In this document: positions 5,052-13,184 of the stretch, piece by piece
Position numbering within the stretch: position 1 is the first letter of the stretch
Layout: every line of letters starts with the position of its first letter
Assembly (NCBI GenBank): GCA_934725535.1
Contig: CAKVBV010000053.1
Coordinates: forward strand, 1 to 17,148
Length of the DNA: 17,148 bases
Reading direction: 5' to 3'
Source: an uncultured Bacteroidales bacterium
Lineage (GTDB): Bacteria; Bacteroidota; Bacteroidia; Bacteroidales; Paludibacteraceae
Notes under the pieces: generated by a model
What the model was told of the DNA's origin: nothing
Database searches by the model: none
Seen by the model: only the letters and a program-made list of their open reading frames with translations
Position numbers and translations under genes: made by a program

Positions 5052-7172
5052 CTACTGGAATCTCGAAATCAGATTATATGCCTGATATATCCCCAACTCA
5101 CCGGCTTTGCTGAGGTCGGCGAGCCCCTCTTCGACCTCGTCGATGAAGATGTGCGTCAGTCCGCGGTTGAAATACGCCTCGGCGAAGTCGGAGTCCACAG
5201 CGATTGCCTGCGTGTAGTAGCGGATGGCGGCGCGGAAATCCTGCTGGATACAGAGCATGTTCGCCTTGTTGTAGTAGGCAAAGGAAAAGTCGGGCACGTG
5301 GTCGATGACGTAGTCGTAGTCGCGCATCATGAGTTCAAAGTCCGCCCCTTCGGTCTTTTCGCCCATGGCACGGCGGTATTCGAGCAACTTGTACCGCCAG
5401 TTGGCACGGCAGAAATAGGCGAAATACAGGGTGCCGTCGAGTATGGTGGCGCGGGTGGCGTCGTCGATAGCCGAGGAGTAGTCTTGCACGAGGGCGAACT
5501 CGATGGCACGCGCCATATAGGCAGCACTCAGGCGGGTGGCGGGGACTTCGCGATGAGGGGTTGGCTTCGCGATGTTGGCTTCGCGATATTGGCTTCGCGA
5601 TGTTGGCTGGGCGATGTTGGCGTTGCGATGTTGGCTGAACGATGTTGGCTGCGCGATGGCGGTGTTCTCCAGCATATCGATTTGGTCGGAGAGGGCGTTG
5701 ATGCGCTCAAAGTGTTGGTTGACCATGTCTGCTGTGAGTGTCATATCCTGCACAGTGAAGCGGAGTGGGGCAGGGAGCAGTTGGCGGCGGTTGTAGTCGT
5801 CGATGGACGCGTGCGAGTAGTTGGTGCGGCGAAGGGACTGGGTATTGACATTCGGCACGTAGTATGAGAGGGTGATATTGGGCTCGTTGACCACGTCTGC
5901 ATAGCGTTTCTGTATGGTGCCGCGGGTCTCGCTCTCGTACTTGCGCTCCTCGTCCGTGGTCTCTTGGTTCTGTGCAGCCATGGCGGAGAACTCCTTGCGG
6001 CGGTCGCGCTTCTGCGGCTGCGACTCGGCTAACTGCAGGTCGGTGGACACGGATTGTGCCTGTATGCTGTCTTTCTTCTGCTCCAACTCGTAGGCGCGTG
6101 TGCGGTACTGATAGGCGGCTTTGCCGTGCCCGAGGGCTGTCTCCGCCTGTGCGGCGAGGTAGTAGGACGGCAGGAAATACGGGTAGCGGTCTATCAGCGC
6201 GGTGAAGTCAGCGAGTGCGTCTTTCCATTGGTTGAGGTGCAGCAGGACGAGTCCGCGCTGGTAGAGCACCTCCACTTGGTCGGGGTCGAGTTCCACCACC
6301 TTGTTGAAGTCTTCGAGGGCGCGGTTGTAGTCGCCCAACTCCTGCCGGAGGACACCGCGATTGTAGTAGCATTGGGCTTCGCGCGGGGCAAGGGAGACCG
6401 CCTTGTCGTAGTCGGCAAGGGCAGAGCGGTAGTTGTGAAGACGGTAGAAGATGATGCCGCGGTTGATGTAGTCGCCTGCCCATTTGCTGCCTTGGTTGAC
6501 GGAGTTGGTGAGGGCGGCGAGGGCATCGTTCTGCTTGTCCAGCATCAGGTACACGAGTCCGAGTGCCGACCATGTGGCGGGGTTTTGGCTGTCGTACTTC
6601 GTGGCGTCGGTGAAGGCGTTGAGGGCGCAGAGGGTGTCGTTGCTGCGCATGCAGATAGAGCCTTTCTCGAACAGCAACTCGGCGGAGTGGGGTTCGCGTC
6701 CCAGCAGGTGGTCGATGTCCTGCAAGGCGCGGTCGTAGTGCTTTTCCTCGGCGAGGACATCGGCGCGAAGGACAAGATAGGTCTTGTTCTCGGGGGCGAA
6801 GATAAGTGCCTCGGAGAAGTCCTTTTCGGCTTTCTCCAACTGCCCCGTCTGACGATAGACATATCCGCGTGTGTAGTACGCCCCCGGTTGGAACGGATTG
6901 CGCTCGATGGCGGCGTTGCAGTCCTGCTCCGCACCCGTGTAGTCGCCCAACTGAATCTTGGCGATGGCACGCAGGAGGTAGGGCTCGCTGAGGTAGGGCT
7001 TGAGTTTGATGACCTGATTGAAGTACTGGATACTAAGCACATAGTCATCGAAGTACAGCGCGTTGCGCCCGATAGCAGTGATGCGGTCGGTGTTGAGTTG
7101 GGCGAAAGCCCCGTTGACAATGCACGACAAAGTGCAAAGTACGATAAAACCTATTTTAGAGAGACGTCTCAC
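5052..7172 (-). CDS. Exported tetratricopeptide-repeat protein with an internal 14-residue repeat
   Basis: A 706-residue protein. Residues 1-24 are a clear signal peptide (IGFIVLCTLSCIVNGAFA, cleavage before QLNTDR). Residues ~30-375 hold about ten TPR units, e.g. AYYTRGYVYRQTGQLEKAEKDF and CYYNRGVLRQELGDYNRALEDF. A glutamine-, arginine- and serine-rich linker covers ~380-545, and further TPRs follow at ~550-700. TPRs are protein-protein scaffolds; no enzyme motif is present. The linker contains IAQPTS/IAKPT-type repeats (about residues 505-538) encoded by seven 14-bp DNA units. The ATG at 7172 lies 6 bases after the PBP1A stop, so it is probably the third gene of a hemW-PBP1A-TPR operon and may act in cell-envelope assembly (inference). 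I cannot assign a more precise function. Confidence 0.88.
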   Translation of the reverse strand: MRRLSKIGFIVLCTLSCIVNGAFAQLNTDRITAIGRNALYFDDYVLSIQYFNQVIKLKPYLSEPYLLRAIAKIQLGDYTGAEQDCNAAIERNPFQPGAYYTRGYVYRQTGQLEKAEKDFSEALIFAPENKTYLVLRADVLAEEKHYDRALQDIDHLLGREPHSAELLFEKGSICMRSNDTLCALNAFTDATKYDSQNPATWSALGLVYLMLDKQNDALAALTNSVNQGSKWAGDYINRGIIFYRLHNYRSALADYDKAVSLAPREAQCYYNRGVLRQELGDYNRALEDFNKVVELDPDQVEVLYQRGLVLLHLNQWKDALADFTALIDRYPYFLPSYYLAAQAETALGHGKAAYQYRTRAYELEQKKDSIQAQSVSTDLQLAESQPQKRDRRKEFSAMAAQNQETTDEERKYESETRGTIQKRYADVVNEPNITLSYYVPNVNTQSLRRTNYSHASIDDYNRRQLLPAPLRFTVQDMTLTADMVNQHFERINALSDQIDMLENTAIAQPTSFSQHRNANIAQPTSRSQYREANIAKPTPHREVPATRLSAAYMARAIEFALVQDYSSAIDDATRATILDGTLYFAYFCRANWRYKLLEYRRAMGEKTEGADFELMMRDYDYVIDHVPDFSFAYYNKANMLCIQQDFRAAIRYYTQAIAVDSDFAEAYFNRGLTHIFIDEVEEGLADLSKAGELGIYQAYNLISRFQ
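5561..5658. repeat. 14-bp tandem repeat inside the TPR gene, seven units
   Basis: Seven consecutive 14-mers of form TTGGCNNNGCGATG: 5561, 5575, 5589, 5603, 5617, 5631 and 5645. The first and third are identical and the rest differ at 1-4 positions. A degenerate further half-unit lies at 5546-5560. Fourteen is not a multiple of three, so successive copies are read in rotating frames. Three copies (42 bp) make one 14-residue protein period, seen as IAQPTSFSQHRNAN then IAQPTSRSQYREAN. Confidence 0.92.
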
Positions 7173-7178
7173 TATATA

Positions 7179-9470
7179 TTACTTGCACCCTTGCTCGGGG
7201 TCGAACCATGCGGGTATGTCGAACTGCTCGGCGGTGTCGTAGCCCAGATTGGGGTCGGCATATACCTTCTGCATATAGAGCGAGAAGATGGGCAGTGCCA
7301 TGTTCGCACCCTGTCCCAATGCCATGCGGTCGAAGTGAATGGAGCGGTCCTCGCCGCCGACCCATACGCCGCTTACCAATGAGGGTGTGAAGCCTACAAA
7401 CCAACCATCGGAGTTGTTCTGGCTGGTACCGGTCTTGCCGCCCATGGGTGCTTTCAGTCCGTAGCGCAGGCGTGCCCGCACACCCGTGCCGTGGTCCATC
7501 ACGTTGCGGAGCATGTATATCATCTTGTATGCGGTGGTCTCGCTGATAATCTCGTAGGTCTTGGGTGTGAAGGTAGCCAGCACGTTGCCGTTGTTGTCCT
7601 CGATGCGTGTCACGTAGAGCGGCTCCACGCGGATACCCTTGTTGGGGAAGGTGGTGTAGGCGTCCACCATCTCCTTGACGCTCACCTCACACGGTCCGAG
7701 ACAGATACTGACTACGGGGTCCAATTGCCCTTCGATGCCGAACGAGCGCATGAGGCGCACCAGTTGTTCGGGCGTGTAGAGCGACATCAGGTAGGCGGTA
7801 ATCCAGTTGCTGGACTGCTGCAAGCCCCAGTTGAGCGTCACCATCTGCCCTTGGTTCTTCACGTGTGTGTCGCGGGGTGTCCAGCGCACGCCGTTGCCGT
7901 CGATGAGGGTTACGGAGTCGTTGACGGTGCTGTCGCACGGCCACATGCCCTCGTCCATGGCCAGTGTATATAGGTACGGCTTTACGGTGGAGCCTATCTG
8001 ACGCCGACCTGTGTTCACCATGTCGTATTGGAACTGCGAGAAATTAGGTCCGCCTACATACGCCTTGACGGCACCCGTGTGCGGGTCCATGGACATGAAG
8101 CCGCAGCGCAGGAAGTACTTGTTCCAGCGAATGGAGTCCATGGGCGTCATTGTGGTGTCAATCATACCGTTGTATGAGAACACGCGCATCTCTACGGGGG
8201 TGTTGAATGCCTCGCGTATCTCGGTCTCGGACTTGCCGTCTTTCTTCATAGTGCGGTAGCGGTCGGTCTGACGCATGGAGCGGTTCATGATGCCGTCTAT
8301 CTCCTCGCGCGACAGGTCACGCGAGAAAGGGGCGTAACTCTTGCCTTTCTTTTCTTTGTAAAAGTCCTTCTGCAACGCCTGAATATGCTCATTCACAGCC
8401 TCTTCTGCGTACTGCTGCATGCGCGAATCGATGGTGGTGTAGATACGCAGTCCGTCCTGATACAGGTCATAAGGCATGCCGTCGGGCTTGTGGTTCTTGT
8501 TGCAGAAGCCGTACAGCGGGTTCTCTTTCCACTGGCGCAGGTCTATCTCGTACTGCTGTTTGTTCCATTCGGGGTAGTTGCTTGCCTTGGGTTGCTTGGC
8601 GGTCAGCACATTGCGCAGGTACTCACGGAAGTACGGTGCCAAGCCCTGCTTGTGGTCCACACTCTGATACTTGATTTCGATGGGCAACGCCTGCAGCGAG
8701 TCGCACACCTCGGGCGTGATGTAGTCGTACTTGCACATCTGTCCGAGCACGGTGTTGCGCCGTGCCAACGCCCTCTCCGGACGGCGGATAGGGTTGTAGA
8801 GTGCGGGGTTCTTACACAGCCCGACCAGCGTGGCTGCCTCTTCTATCTTCAGGTCGGCAGGCGTGGTGGAGAAGTACACTTGTGCCGCCGACTTCACGCC
8901 CACGGCGTTGTAGAGAAAGTCGAACTGGTTGAGGTACATCGTCAGTATCTCCTCTTTCGAGTAGAGCCGTTCCAACTTGGTGGCTATCACCCATTCTATA
9001 GGCTTTTGCAAGGCTCGCTCGAAGATATTGTTTGCCCGTGGCGACCATAGTTGCTTAGCCAACTGCTGTGTGATGGTACTGCCGCCGCCGGCACGGCCAA
9101 GCAACAGTATGGCGCGGGTCAGACCCTTTGCGTCCACGCCGGTGTGGCTGTAGAAACGGGCATCCTCGGTAGCAATCAGAGCCTCAATCATATAGGGAGA
9201 TATCTGGTCGTAGGTCACGCCCACGCGGTTCTCCTTGCGGTAGAAGCGTCCCAACGACTGCATATCCGACGAGAATACCTCGGTGGCGAACTTGTTCTTC
9301 GGGTTCTGCAACTCGTCCAATGGCGGCAGATAGCCTAACCAACCCTTGGTTATCATCCAAAAGATGAGCACGATGAGCAGCATGCCGCCTGCAAATATAC
9401 CCCAGAACCAACACAGGAATTTCTTCTTGAATGTCGGGCTGACGGAAGGTTTCTTGGTCTCTTTCTTCAT
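7179..9470 (-). CDS. Penicillin-binding protein 1A (bifunctional class A PBP)
   Basis: A 763-residue inner-membrane enzyme that polymerises lipid II and cross-links peptidoglycan. A short cytoplasmic basic stretch precedes one membrane helix (~residues 18-41). The glycosyltransferase domain has the catalytic glutamate in EDARFYSHTGVD (Glu102), the GGSTITQQLAKQLW motif (129-142) and the second acidic motif KPIEWVIATKLE (Glu159). The transpeptidase domain has SxxK at Ser494-Lys497 (STVK), SxN at 553-555 (SSN) and KTG at 679-681. All key residues are intact. The open frame extends to 9737, but that part is an antiphase reading of hemW. The ATG at 9470-9468 overlaps the hemW TGA (9469-9467) as ATGA, which fixes the start and suggests coupled translation. 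Confidence 0.95.
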   Translation of the reverse strand: MKKETKKPSVSPTFKKKFLCWFWGIFAGGMLLIVLIFWMITKGWLGYLPPLDELQNPKNKFATEVFSSDMQSLGRFYRKENRVGVTYDQISPYMIEALIATEDARFYSHTGVDAKGLTRAILLLGRAGGGSTITQQLAKQLWSPRANNIFERALQKPIEWVIATKLERLYSKEEILTMYLNQFDFLYNAVGVKSAAQVYFSTTPADLKIEEAATLVGLCKNPALYNPIRRPERALARRNTVLGQMCKYDYITPEVCDSLQALPIEIKYQSVDHKQGLAPYFREYLRNVLTAKQPKASNYPEWNKQQYEIDLRQWKENPLYGFCNKNHKPDGMPYDLYQDGLRIYTTIDSRMQQYAEEAVNEHIQALQKDFYKEKKGKSYAPFSRDLSREEIDGIMNRSMRQTDRYRTMKKDGKSETEIREAFNTPVEMRVFSYNGMIDTTMTPMDSIRWNKYFLRCGFMSMDPHTGAVKAYVGGPNFSQFQYDMVNTGRRQIGSTVKPYLYTLAMDEGMWPCDSTVNDSVTLIDGNGVRWTPRDTHVKNQGQMVTLNWGLQQSSNWITAYLMSLYTPEQLVRLMRSFGIEGQLDPVVSICLGPCEVSVKEMVDAYTTFPNKGIRVEPLYVTRIEDNNGNVLATFTPKTYEIISETTAYKMIYMLRNVMDHGTGVRARLRYGLKAPMGGKTGTSQNNSDGWFVGFTPSLVSGVWVGGEDRSIHFDRMALGQGANMALPIFSLYMQKVYADPNLGYDTAEQFDIPAWFDPEQGCK

Positions 9471-10600
9471 ATCAAGTCTTCGATTATTCTGTTTAATATA
9501 TGGTACCCCTCGGTGGTTGCCACAAGGCGGTTGCCTTTCTGTAGCAGCAGTCCGCGCCGGAGGTAGGGTAGGGCTTTGGTTTCGTCCACGTCGCTGAGGG
9601 CGATGCCTTCCGATGTCCGCAAGCCCAGCATCACGCGCTCGGTGTGCCGTTGTTCGTCGGTCAGCGTCTCTTGTTCCCGCTGCAAATCGTGTGCCAAAGC
9701 ACCTCGGATATACAGGTCTATGTCGCTCGGGTTCCAATAGCGGTGTACTCCGTCATAACTGTGTGCACCTGCTCCCAATCCGATATAAGGTGTGTCGTTC
9801 CAATAGTTGGAGTTGTGCCGTGAACGCCTGCCGGGACGGGCGAAGTTACTCACCTCATAATGCTCGTATCCCGCCTCGGTCAGTTGCTCTACGATATAGT
9901 CAAACATTAGGTTCTCTGTATCTTCGTCCACCTCTTTTATCTCGCCGCGCTCCAGCATCTGCGTCATCACCGTCCCCTCTTCGTAACTCAGGCAATAGGT
10001 GGATATATGCTCCACATCCAGCCGCAATAGTTCCTCCACATCGCTCTGCAGCACCTCCATTGCGTTTGTGGCTTCGCGTAACTTGCCATTCTTAATTCTT
10101 AATTCTTCATTCTCAATTATGACCGGCAGCCCGTACATCAAGTCCACCGATATATTCTCAAACCCTTCGTTACGTGCGATACTTACTGCTTCACGTGCCT
10201 GTGCTGCCGTGTGCCGCCTGCCTATCAGTTGCAGTGTATCGTTGTCAAGCGACTGAATACCAATGCTCAACCTGTTCACGCCCATAGCACGCCACGCCTT
10301 GGCTTTCTCGGGTGTGATGTCGCCCGGATTGGCTTCTATGGTAATCTCTTTGGCACGTCCCACGGGCAACACCTCCAGCAACCTCTGCATGTCTTCTATC
10401 TCCAGCAGACTCGGTGTCCCCCCACCAATATACATGGTTTCTATATCATTGCCCATTGCGCCTTGTGCCTTATACATTGCCCATTCCTCCAACACCGCAT
10501 CCACATATTCCCCTCTACGCCCCTGCAGCGTAGTCGAATAGAAGTCGCAGTACTTACAGCGACTCTTACAAAACGGAATATGTACATACACTCCTGCCAA
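9467..10600 (-). CDS. hemW: HemW-type radical SAM protein (former oxygen-independent coproporphyrinogen oxidase-like)
   Basis: About 377 residues. The radical SAM cluster motif is CKSRCKYC (Cys11, Cys15, Cys18), followed by GGGTPSLLEI and TIEANPGDI, both typical of HemW. HemW is known as a heme chaperone that delivers heme to respiratory proteins; it is often misannotated as HemN. No ATG gives a sensible start. A GTG at 10633 keeps the frame open, but the promoter -7 box (10629-10622) lies inside that extension, so the message would begin near 10616. I chose the TTG at 10600, which gives MAGVYVHIPFC, the family's usual N-terminus; TTG 10606 and GTG 10591 are alternatives. Two stretches, about residues 38-52 and 160-173, are encoded by heptamer-phased DNA and look like small in-frame insertions in loops. 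First gene of the hemW-PBP1A-TPR operon. Confidence 0.88.
   Translation of the reverse strand: MAGVYVHIPFCKSRCKYCDFYSTTLQGRRGEYVDAVLEEWAMYKAQGAMGNDIETMYIGGGTPSLLEIEDMQRLLEVLPVGRAKEITIEANPGDITPEKAKAWRAMGVNRLSIGIQSLDNDTLQLIGRRHTAAQAREAVSIARNEGFENISVDLMYGLPVIIENEELRIKNGKLREATNAMEVLQSDVEELLRLDVEHISTYCLSYEEGTVMTQMLERGEIKEVDEDTENLMFDYIVEQLTEAGYEHYEVSNFARPGRRSRHNSNYWNDTPYIGLGAGAHSYDGVHRYWNPSDIDLYIRGALAHDLQREQETLTDEQRHTERVMLGLRTSEGIALSDVDETKALPYLRRGLLLQKGNRLVATTEGYHILNRIIEDLI
10087..10121. repeat. Heptamer-phased repeat inside hemW, five units
   Basis: Plus-strand units CATTCTT, AATTCTT, AATTCTT, CATTCTC, AATTATG. They encode about HemW residues 160-172 (IIENEELRIKNG) just after the conserved DLMYGLP, where relatives normally run directly into a short loop before the helix that leads to EHIS. 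I infer an in-frame insertion of roughly 15-20 residues; the family comparison is from memory. Confidence 0.7.
10447..10488. repeat. Heptamer-phased repeat inside hemW, six units
   Basis: Plus-strand units CATTGCC, CATTGCG, CCTTGTG, CCTTATA, CATTGCC, CATTCCT. They encode about HemW residues 38-52 (EEWAMYKAQGAMGND), just before the conserved IETMYIGGGTPS. The CATTGNN unit resembles CATTGTG at 4807 and 4821. Confidence 0.6.
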
Positions 10601-10621
10601 TGCCAATTGGTATTTAGTCCG

Positions 10622-10653
10622 CAAATGTACCACTTTTTTTTTATATATGCAAA
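10622..10653 (-). promoter_or_regulatory. Bacteroidetes-type promoter for the hemW-PBP1A-TPR operon
   Basis: On the minus strand TTTG (10653-10650), 20 bases, TACATTTG (10629-10622): a perfect match to the -33/-7 consensus. The predicted transcript start near 10616 leaves a very short leader to the TTG start at 10606 or 10600. It excludes the GTG at 10633 as the start codon. Confidence 0.75.
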
Positions 10654-10735
10654 TACTCTTTTTACTTTGTCTGAAAATGTACGATTGTTAAGATGGACGG
10701 TGTTATATCTGTAGCATATCAGTAAGAAAAAATTC

Positions 10736-10790
10736 GTTACCACCTCGTTAGGAAAGCGTTACCACCTCGTTACCACCTCGCTACCGCAAA
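10736..10790. repeat. 11-bp tandem array, five units
   Basis: Plus-strand 11-mers GTTACCACCTC, GTTAGGAAAGC, GTTACCACCTC, GTTACCACCTC, GCTACCGCAAA. On the other strand the main unit reads GAGGTGGTAAC, which agrees at 7 of 11 positions with GAGAGGATAGC of the 4900 array. It lies 83 bases upstream of the hemW -33 box, between two divergently oriented operons. Bases 10791-10928 between it and the next promoter hold no gene that I can support. Confidence 0.85.
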
Positions 10791-10928
10791 AAAGTGTCAT
10801 TTTTTAAGATTGTACACTACCCACAACTCACAACATTCGCTATGCTGCAGACACGACAAATCTTCCATCTCCGTCGCTGCTTCTTGCCTTGTCTTATAGG
10901 GCTCTTGTTTTGAAAAATGCGCTGCGGA

Positions 10929-10960
10929 GTTGTGTATATTAGAAAAAAATAGTAATTTTG
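10929..10960 (+). promoter_or_regulatory. Bacteroidetes-type promoter for the endonuclease I-nadA transcript
   Basis: GTTG (10929-10932), 20 bases, TAATTTTG (10953-10960). Transcription would start near 10966, giving a leader of about 117 bases before the endonuclease ATG. A second TAnnTTTG (TATTTTTG, 10985-10992) lacks a -33 partner at the right distance. Confidence 0.68.
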
Positions 10961-10973
10961 CGCGTTATAAGCG

Positions 10974-11047
10974 GGTTGCCGTTGTATTTTTGCTTTGCTG
11001 TTGTACGCACACGGATAATGTACAAAGAAAGCACTCCGACGGCAACC
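10974..11047 (+). ncRNA. Structured 5' leader: long interrupted hairpin upstream of the endonuclease gene
   Basis: Three nested complementary segments are visible: GGTTGCCGT (10974-10982) with ACGGCAACC (11039-11047), TGCTTT (10991-10996) with AAAGCA (11028-11033), and TTGTAC (11001-11006) with GTACAA (11020-11025). The terminal loop is 13 bases. The structure starts about 8 bases after the predicted transcript start and ends 35 bases before the ATG. It matches no riboswitch class I know and could be a stability or attenuation element. Confidence 0.5.
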
Positions 11048-11082
11048 AAAGCAGAAATGTAGAAAAGTAATAAATAAATCTA

Positions 11083-13182
11083 ATGAATGTAATGAAACGC
11101 ACATTAGTACTGACAGTTTGTTTGTCCCTCTATGCTGCTCTGTGGGCAGCATCCACTACTCCTGCCGCAGGAATCCCTGCATATTACGCTGCCGTGGACG
11201 GTAAAAAAGGCAAGAGTCTGTTCGACCAAGTACATACGATAGCCAAACTGGGCTATCATTCTATCGGGTATGACAACCTCAACTCCGCAGCATATCCGCA
11301 AACCGATGTTCGTGCAGACGGTTCGGTATGGGATATGTACAGCAACTGCGACTTCTCGCTCACCAAAGACAAGTGCGGCGAATACAAGACAGAGTGCGAC
11401 TGCTACAACAAGGAGCACTCTATTCCTAAGTCATGGTACGGCGGCAAGAAAACAGGACCGGGCTGCGATGTCTTTCACCTTGTGCCGACCGACGGCAAAG
11501 TCAATGGTATGCGCAGCAACTACCCTTATGGAGAAGTGGGCACCGCTTCCTACACCTCGAACAACGGCAGCAAGTTAGGCTCGTCGAAGACCATCACTGT
11601 CACAGGAAAGACCATTGCTGGAGACAAAGGTATTACCGCCACTTGTTCCGACAAAGTGTTTGAACCAATTGATGAGTACAAGGGTGATTTTGCACGTGCT
11701 TACTTCGGCACGATGATAAAGTGGGCAGGAGACCACAGCGCATTTACGGAGGGCAACGGCGGCTCCATATTCAGTGGCAATTATACGGCTTCCGGTAACT
11801 TCGGACTGACGAAATACGGTGTGGCATTGCTGCTCAAGTGGCACAGACAAGACCCCGTATCGCAAAAGGAGATAGACCGTAACAACGGTATTCAAGCCAC
11901 TCAAGGCAACCGCAACCCCTTTATTGATTACCCCTATCTGGCAGAGTATATATGGGGTGTACACGCAGGCGAGGCGGTGGATATCGACCAACTCGTCCAC
12001 TCGCAAGACGAGCGTTTCATTCCGGGTGAGAGCGATGGCAGTTACACTATTACTACACCCACACTCACAGCAAGTACCTCGGAGGTGTCTTTCGCAGGTG
12101 TTGCGCAAGGTCAGACCGCTACGCAGACATTCACTCTGCGCGGTGCACGACTGACAGGCGACATCACCATCACTCTGGCAGGCACCAATGCAGAGGCATT
12201 TACGGTTTCGCCTGCTATCATTACTGCTGCAAATGCCAATGGTATAAACACCATAACCGTTACCTATATGCCACAGCAGGACGGTTCTCACCAAGCCGCA
12301 CTCACGATTGCTACAGCAGAAGTGGAGACGCAGACCATTAACCTCTATGGCACGTGCAACAAGGCATGCACCATCACATGGCTTGTGGACGGCTCCGCAT
12401 ACACACTGGGTGACCCGACAACCACTGTGGCAATAGGTGCAAGGGCGCAAGTGTTGCCTACAGCACCTGAGTCGTGCAGCGAGGAGAGCGAGACATTCGT
12501 CGGCTGGAGTGAACAACCTATCACCACCCCGCAAGACGAGACTCCTGCAGACCTGTTCTCGGACGCAGAAGACGCACCAATGGTTAACCACGATGTTGCC
12601 TACTATGCAGTGTTTGCACACCTTGGTCAAACCGGTAGCGCAACCCCCGAAACACTCACACTCACCCAAAGCAATACCACTGGTTGGATGCTGCAGAGTG
12701 TTGTTGAGGCGCGTGGTTATTGGGTATTGGTATCCGATTCCTACATCGAATCGCCGGAAGTGGACCTCAGCGGGCTGCAGTCCATCACTATTCACATGCG
12801 TACCTATGGAGGAACTTCATACAACACCGTGAACATCACGTGTGCTGCACAGACTTTGGGCTCTCTGAAGGCAAAGGACAAAAATATGGCAGACTATATG
12901 TGGAAACCTTCTACCACTCTGTCGGGGACAGGTACACTTCGCTTCTCCAGTACAACAACTACGGATAAAAACGGACCTGGCATAGAGACCATCACCATTG
13001 TATCAAAGGGGCAGCAATACGTCTACTCACGTTTCATTACAGAGTGCACCAACACTCCGACAGAGAACATTACCGAGGATAAATCGCAGCAGACAACCGT
13101 CAAAGTGATTCGCAACGGGCTGTTGTTGATATACGTTGATGGTCTATACTACAACATTTTCGGTCAGATTGTGACAGAATAA
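11083..13182 (+). CDS. Secreted endonuclease I-family nuclease with C-terminal adhesion-like domains
   Basis: A 699-residue protein. A signal peptide (TLVLTVCLSLYAALWA, residues 7-22) leads into an endonuclease I / BsnA-like domain at about 30-305. The catalytic stretch NKEHSIPKSWYGG (His112) is followed by CDVFHLVPTDGKVNGMRSN and later RNPFIDYP. Members cut DNA and/or RNA non-specifically outside the cytoplasm. The C-terminal half has an Ig-like beta domain (~325-425), an InlB-repeat-like segment (~430-510) and a jelly-roll-like domain (~520-650). Residues 672-699 (VIRNGLLLIYVDGLYYNIFG) resemble the tail common on exported Bacteroidales proteins, perhaps a type IX secretion signal (inference). 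The start may be Met1 (11083) or Met4 (11092). NadA begins 2 bases after its stop. Confidence 0.88.
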   Translation: MNVMKRTLVLTVCLSLYAALWAASTTPAAGIPAYYAAVDGKKGKSLFDQVHTIAKLGYHSIGYDNLNSAAYPQTDVRADGSVWDMYSNCDFSLTKDKCGEYKTECDCYNKEHSIPKSWYGGKKTGPGCDVFHLVPTDGKVNGMRSNYPYGEVGTASYTSNNGSKLGSSKTITVTGKTIAGDKGITATCSDKVFEPIDEYKGDFARAYFGTMIKWAGDHSAFTEGNGGSIFSGNYTASGNFGLTKYGVALLLKWHRQDPVSQKEIDRNNGIQATQGNRNPFIDYPYLAEYIWGVHAGEAVDIDQLVHSQDERFIPGESDGSYTITTPTLTASTSEVSFAGVAQGQTATQTFTLRGARLTGDITITLAGTNAEAFTVSPAIITAANANGINTITVTYMPQQDGSHQAALTIATAEVETQTINLYGTCNKACTITWLVDGSAYTLGDPTTTVAIGARAQVLPTAPESCSEESETFVGWSEQPITTPQDETPADLFSDAEDAPMVNHDVAYYAVFAHLGQTGSATPETLTLTQSNTTGWMLQSVVEARGYWVLVSDSYIESPEVDLSGLQSITIHMRTYGGTSYNTVNITCAAQTLGSLKAKDKNMADYMWKPSTTLSGTGTLRFSSTTTTDKNGPGIETITIVSKGQQYVYSRFITECTNTPTENITEDKSQQTTVKVIRNGLLLIYVDGLYYNIFGQIVTE

Positions 13183-13184
13183 CT

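Noticed and set aside
6054..7382. Plus-strand frame of 442 codons opposite the TPR gene
   Set aside because: Antisense shadow: Val- and Gly-rich composition mirrors the TPR codons, and it also runs across the PBP1A/TPR junction.
9471..9737. N-terminal extension of the PBP1A reading frame
   Set aside because: It overlaps hemW in another frame, has arginine- and proline-rich antisense-like composition, and the ATGA junction with hemW gives a clean start at 9470.
10817..11152. Minus-strand frame of 111 codons across the endonuclease promoter and gene start
   Set aside because: It overlaps a consensus promoter, the structured leader and the endonuclease signal peptide. Its composition is not protein-like and nothing is recognisable.
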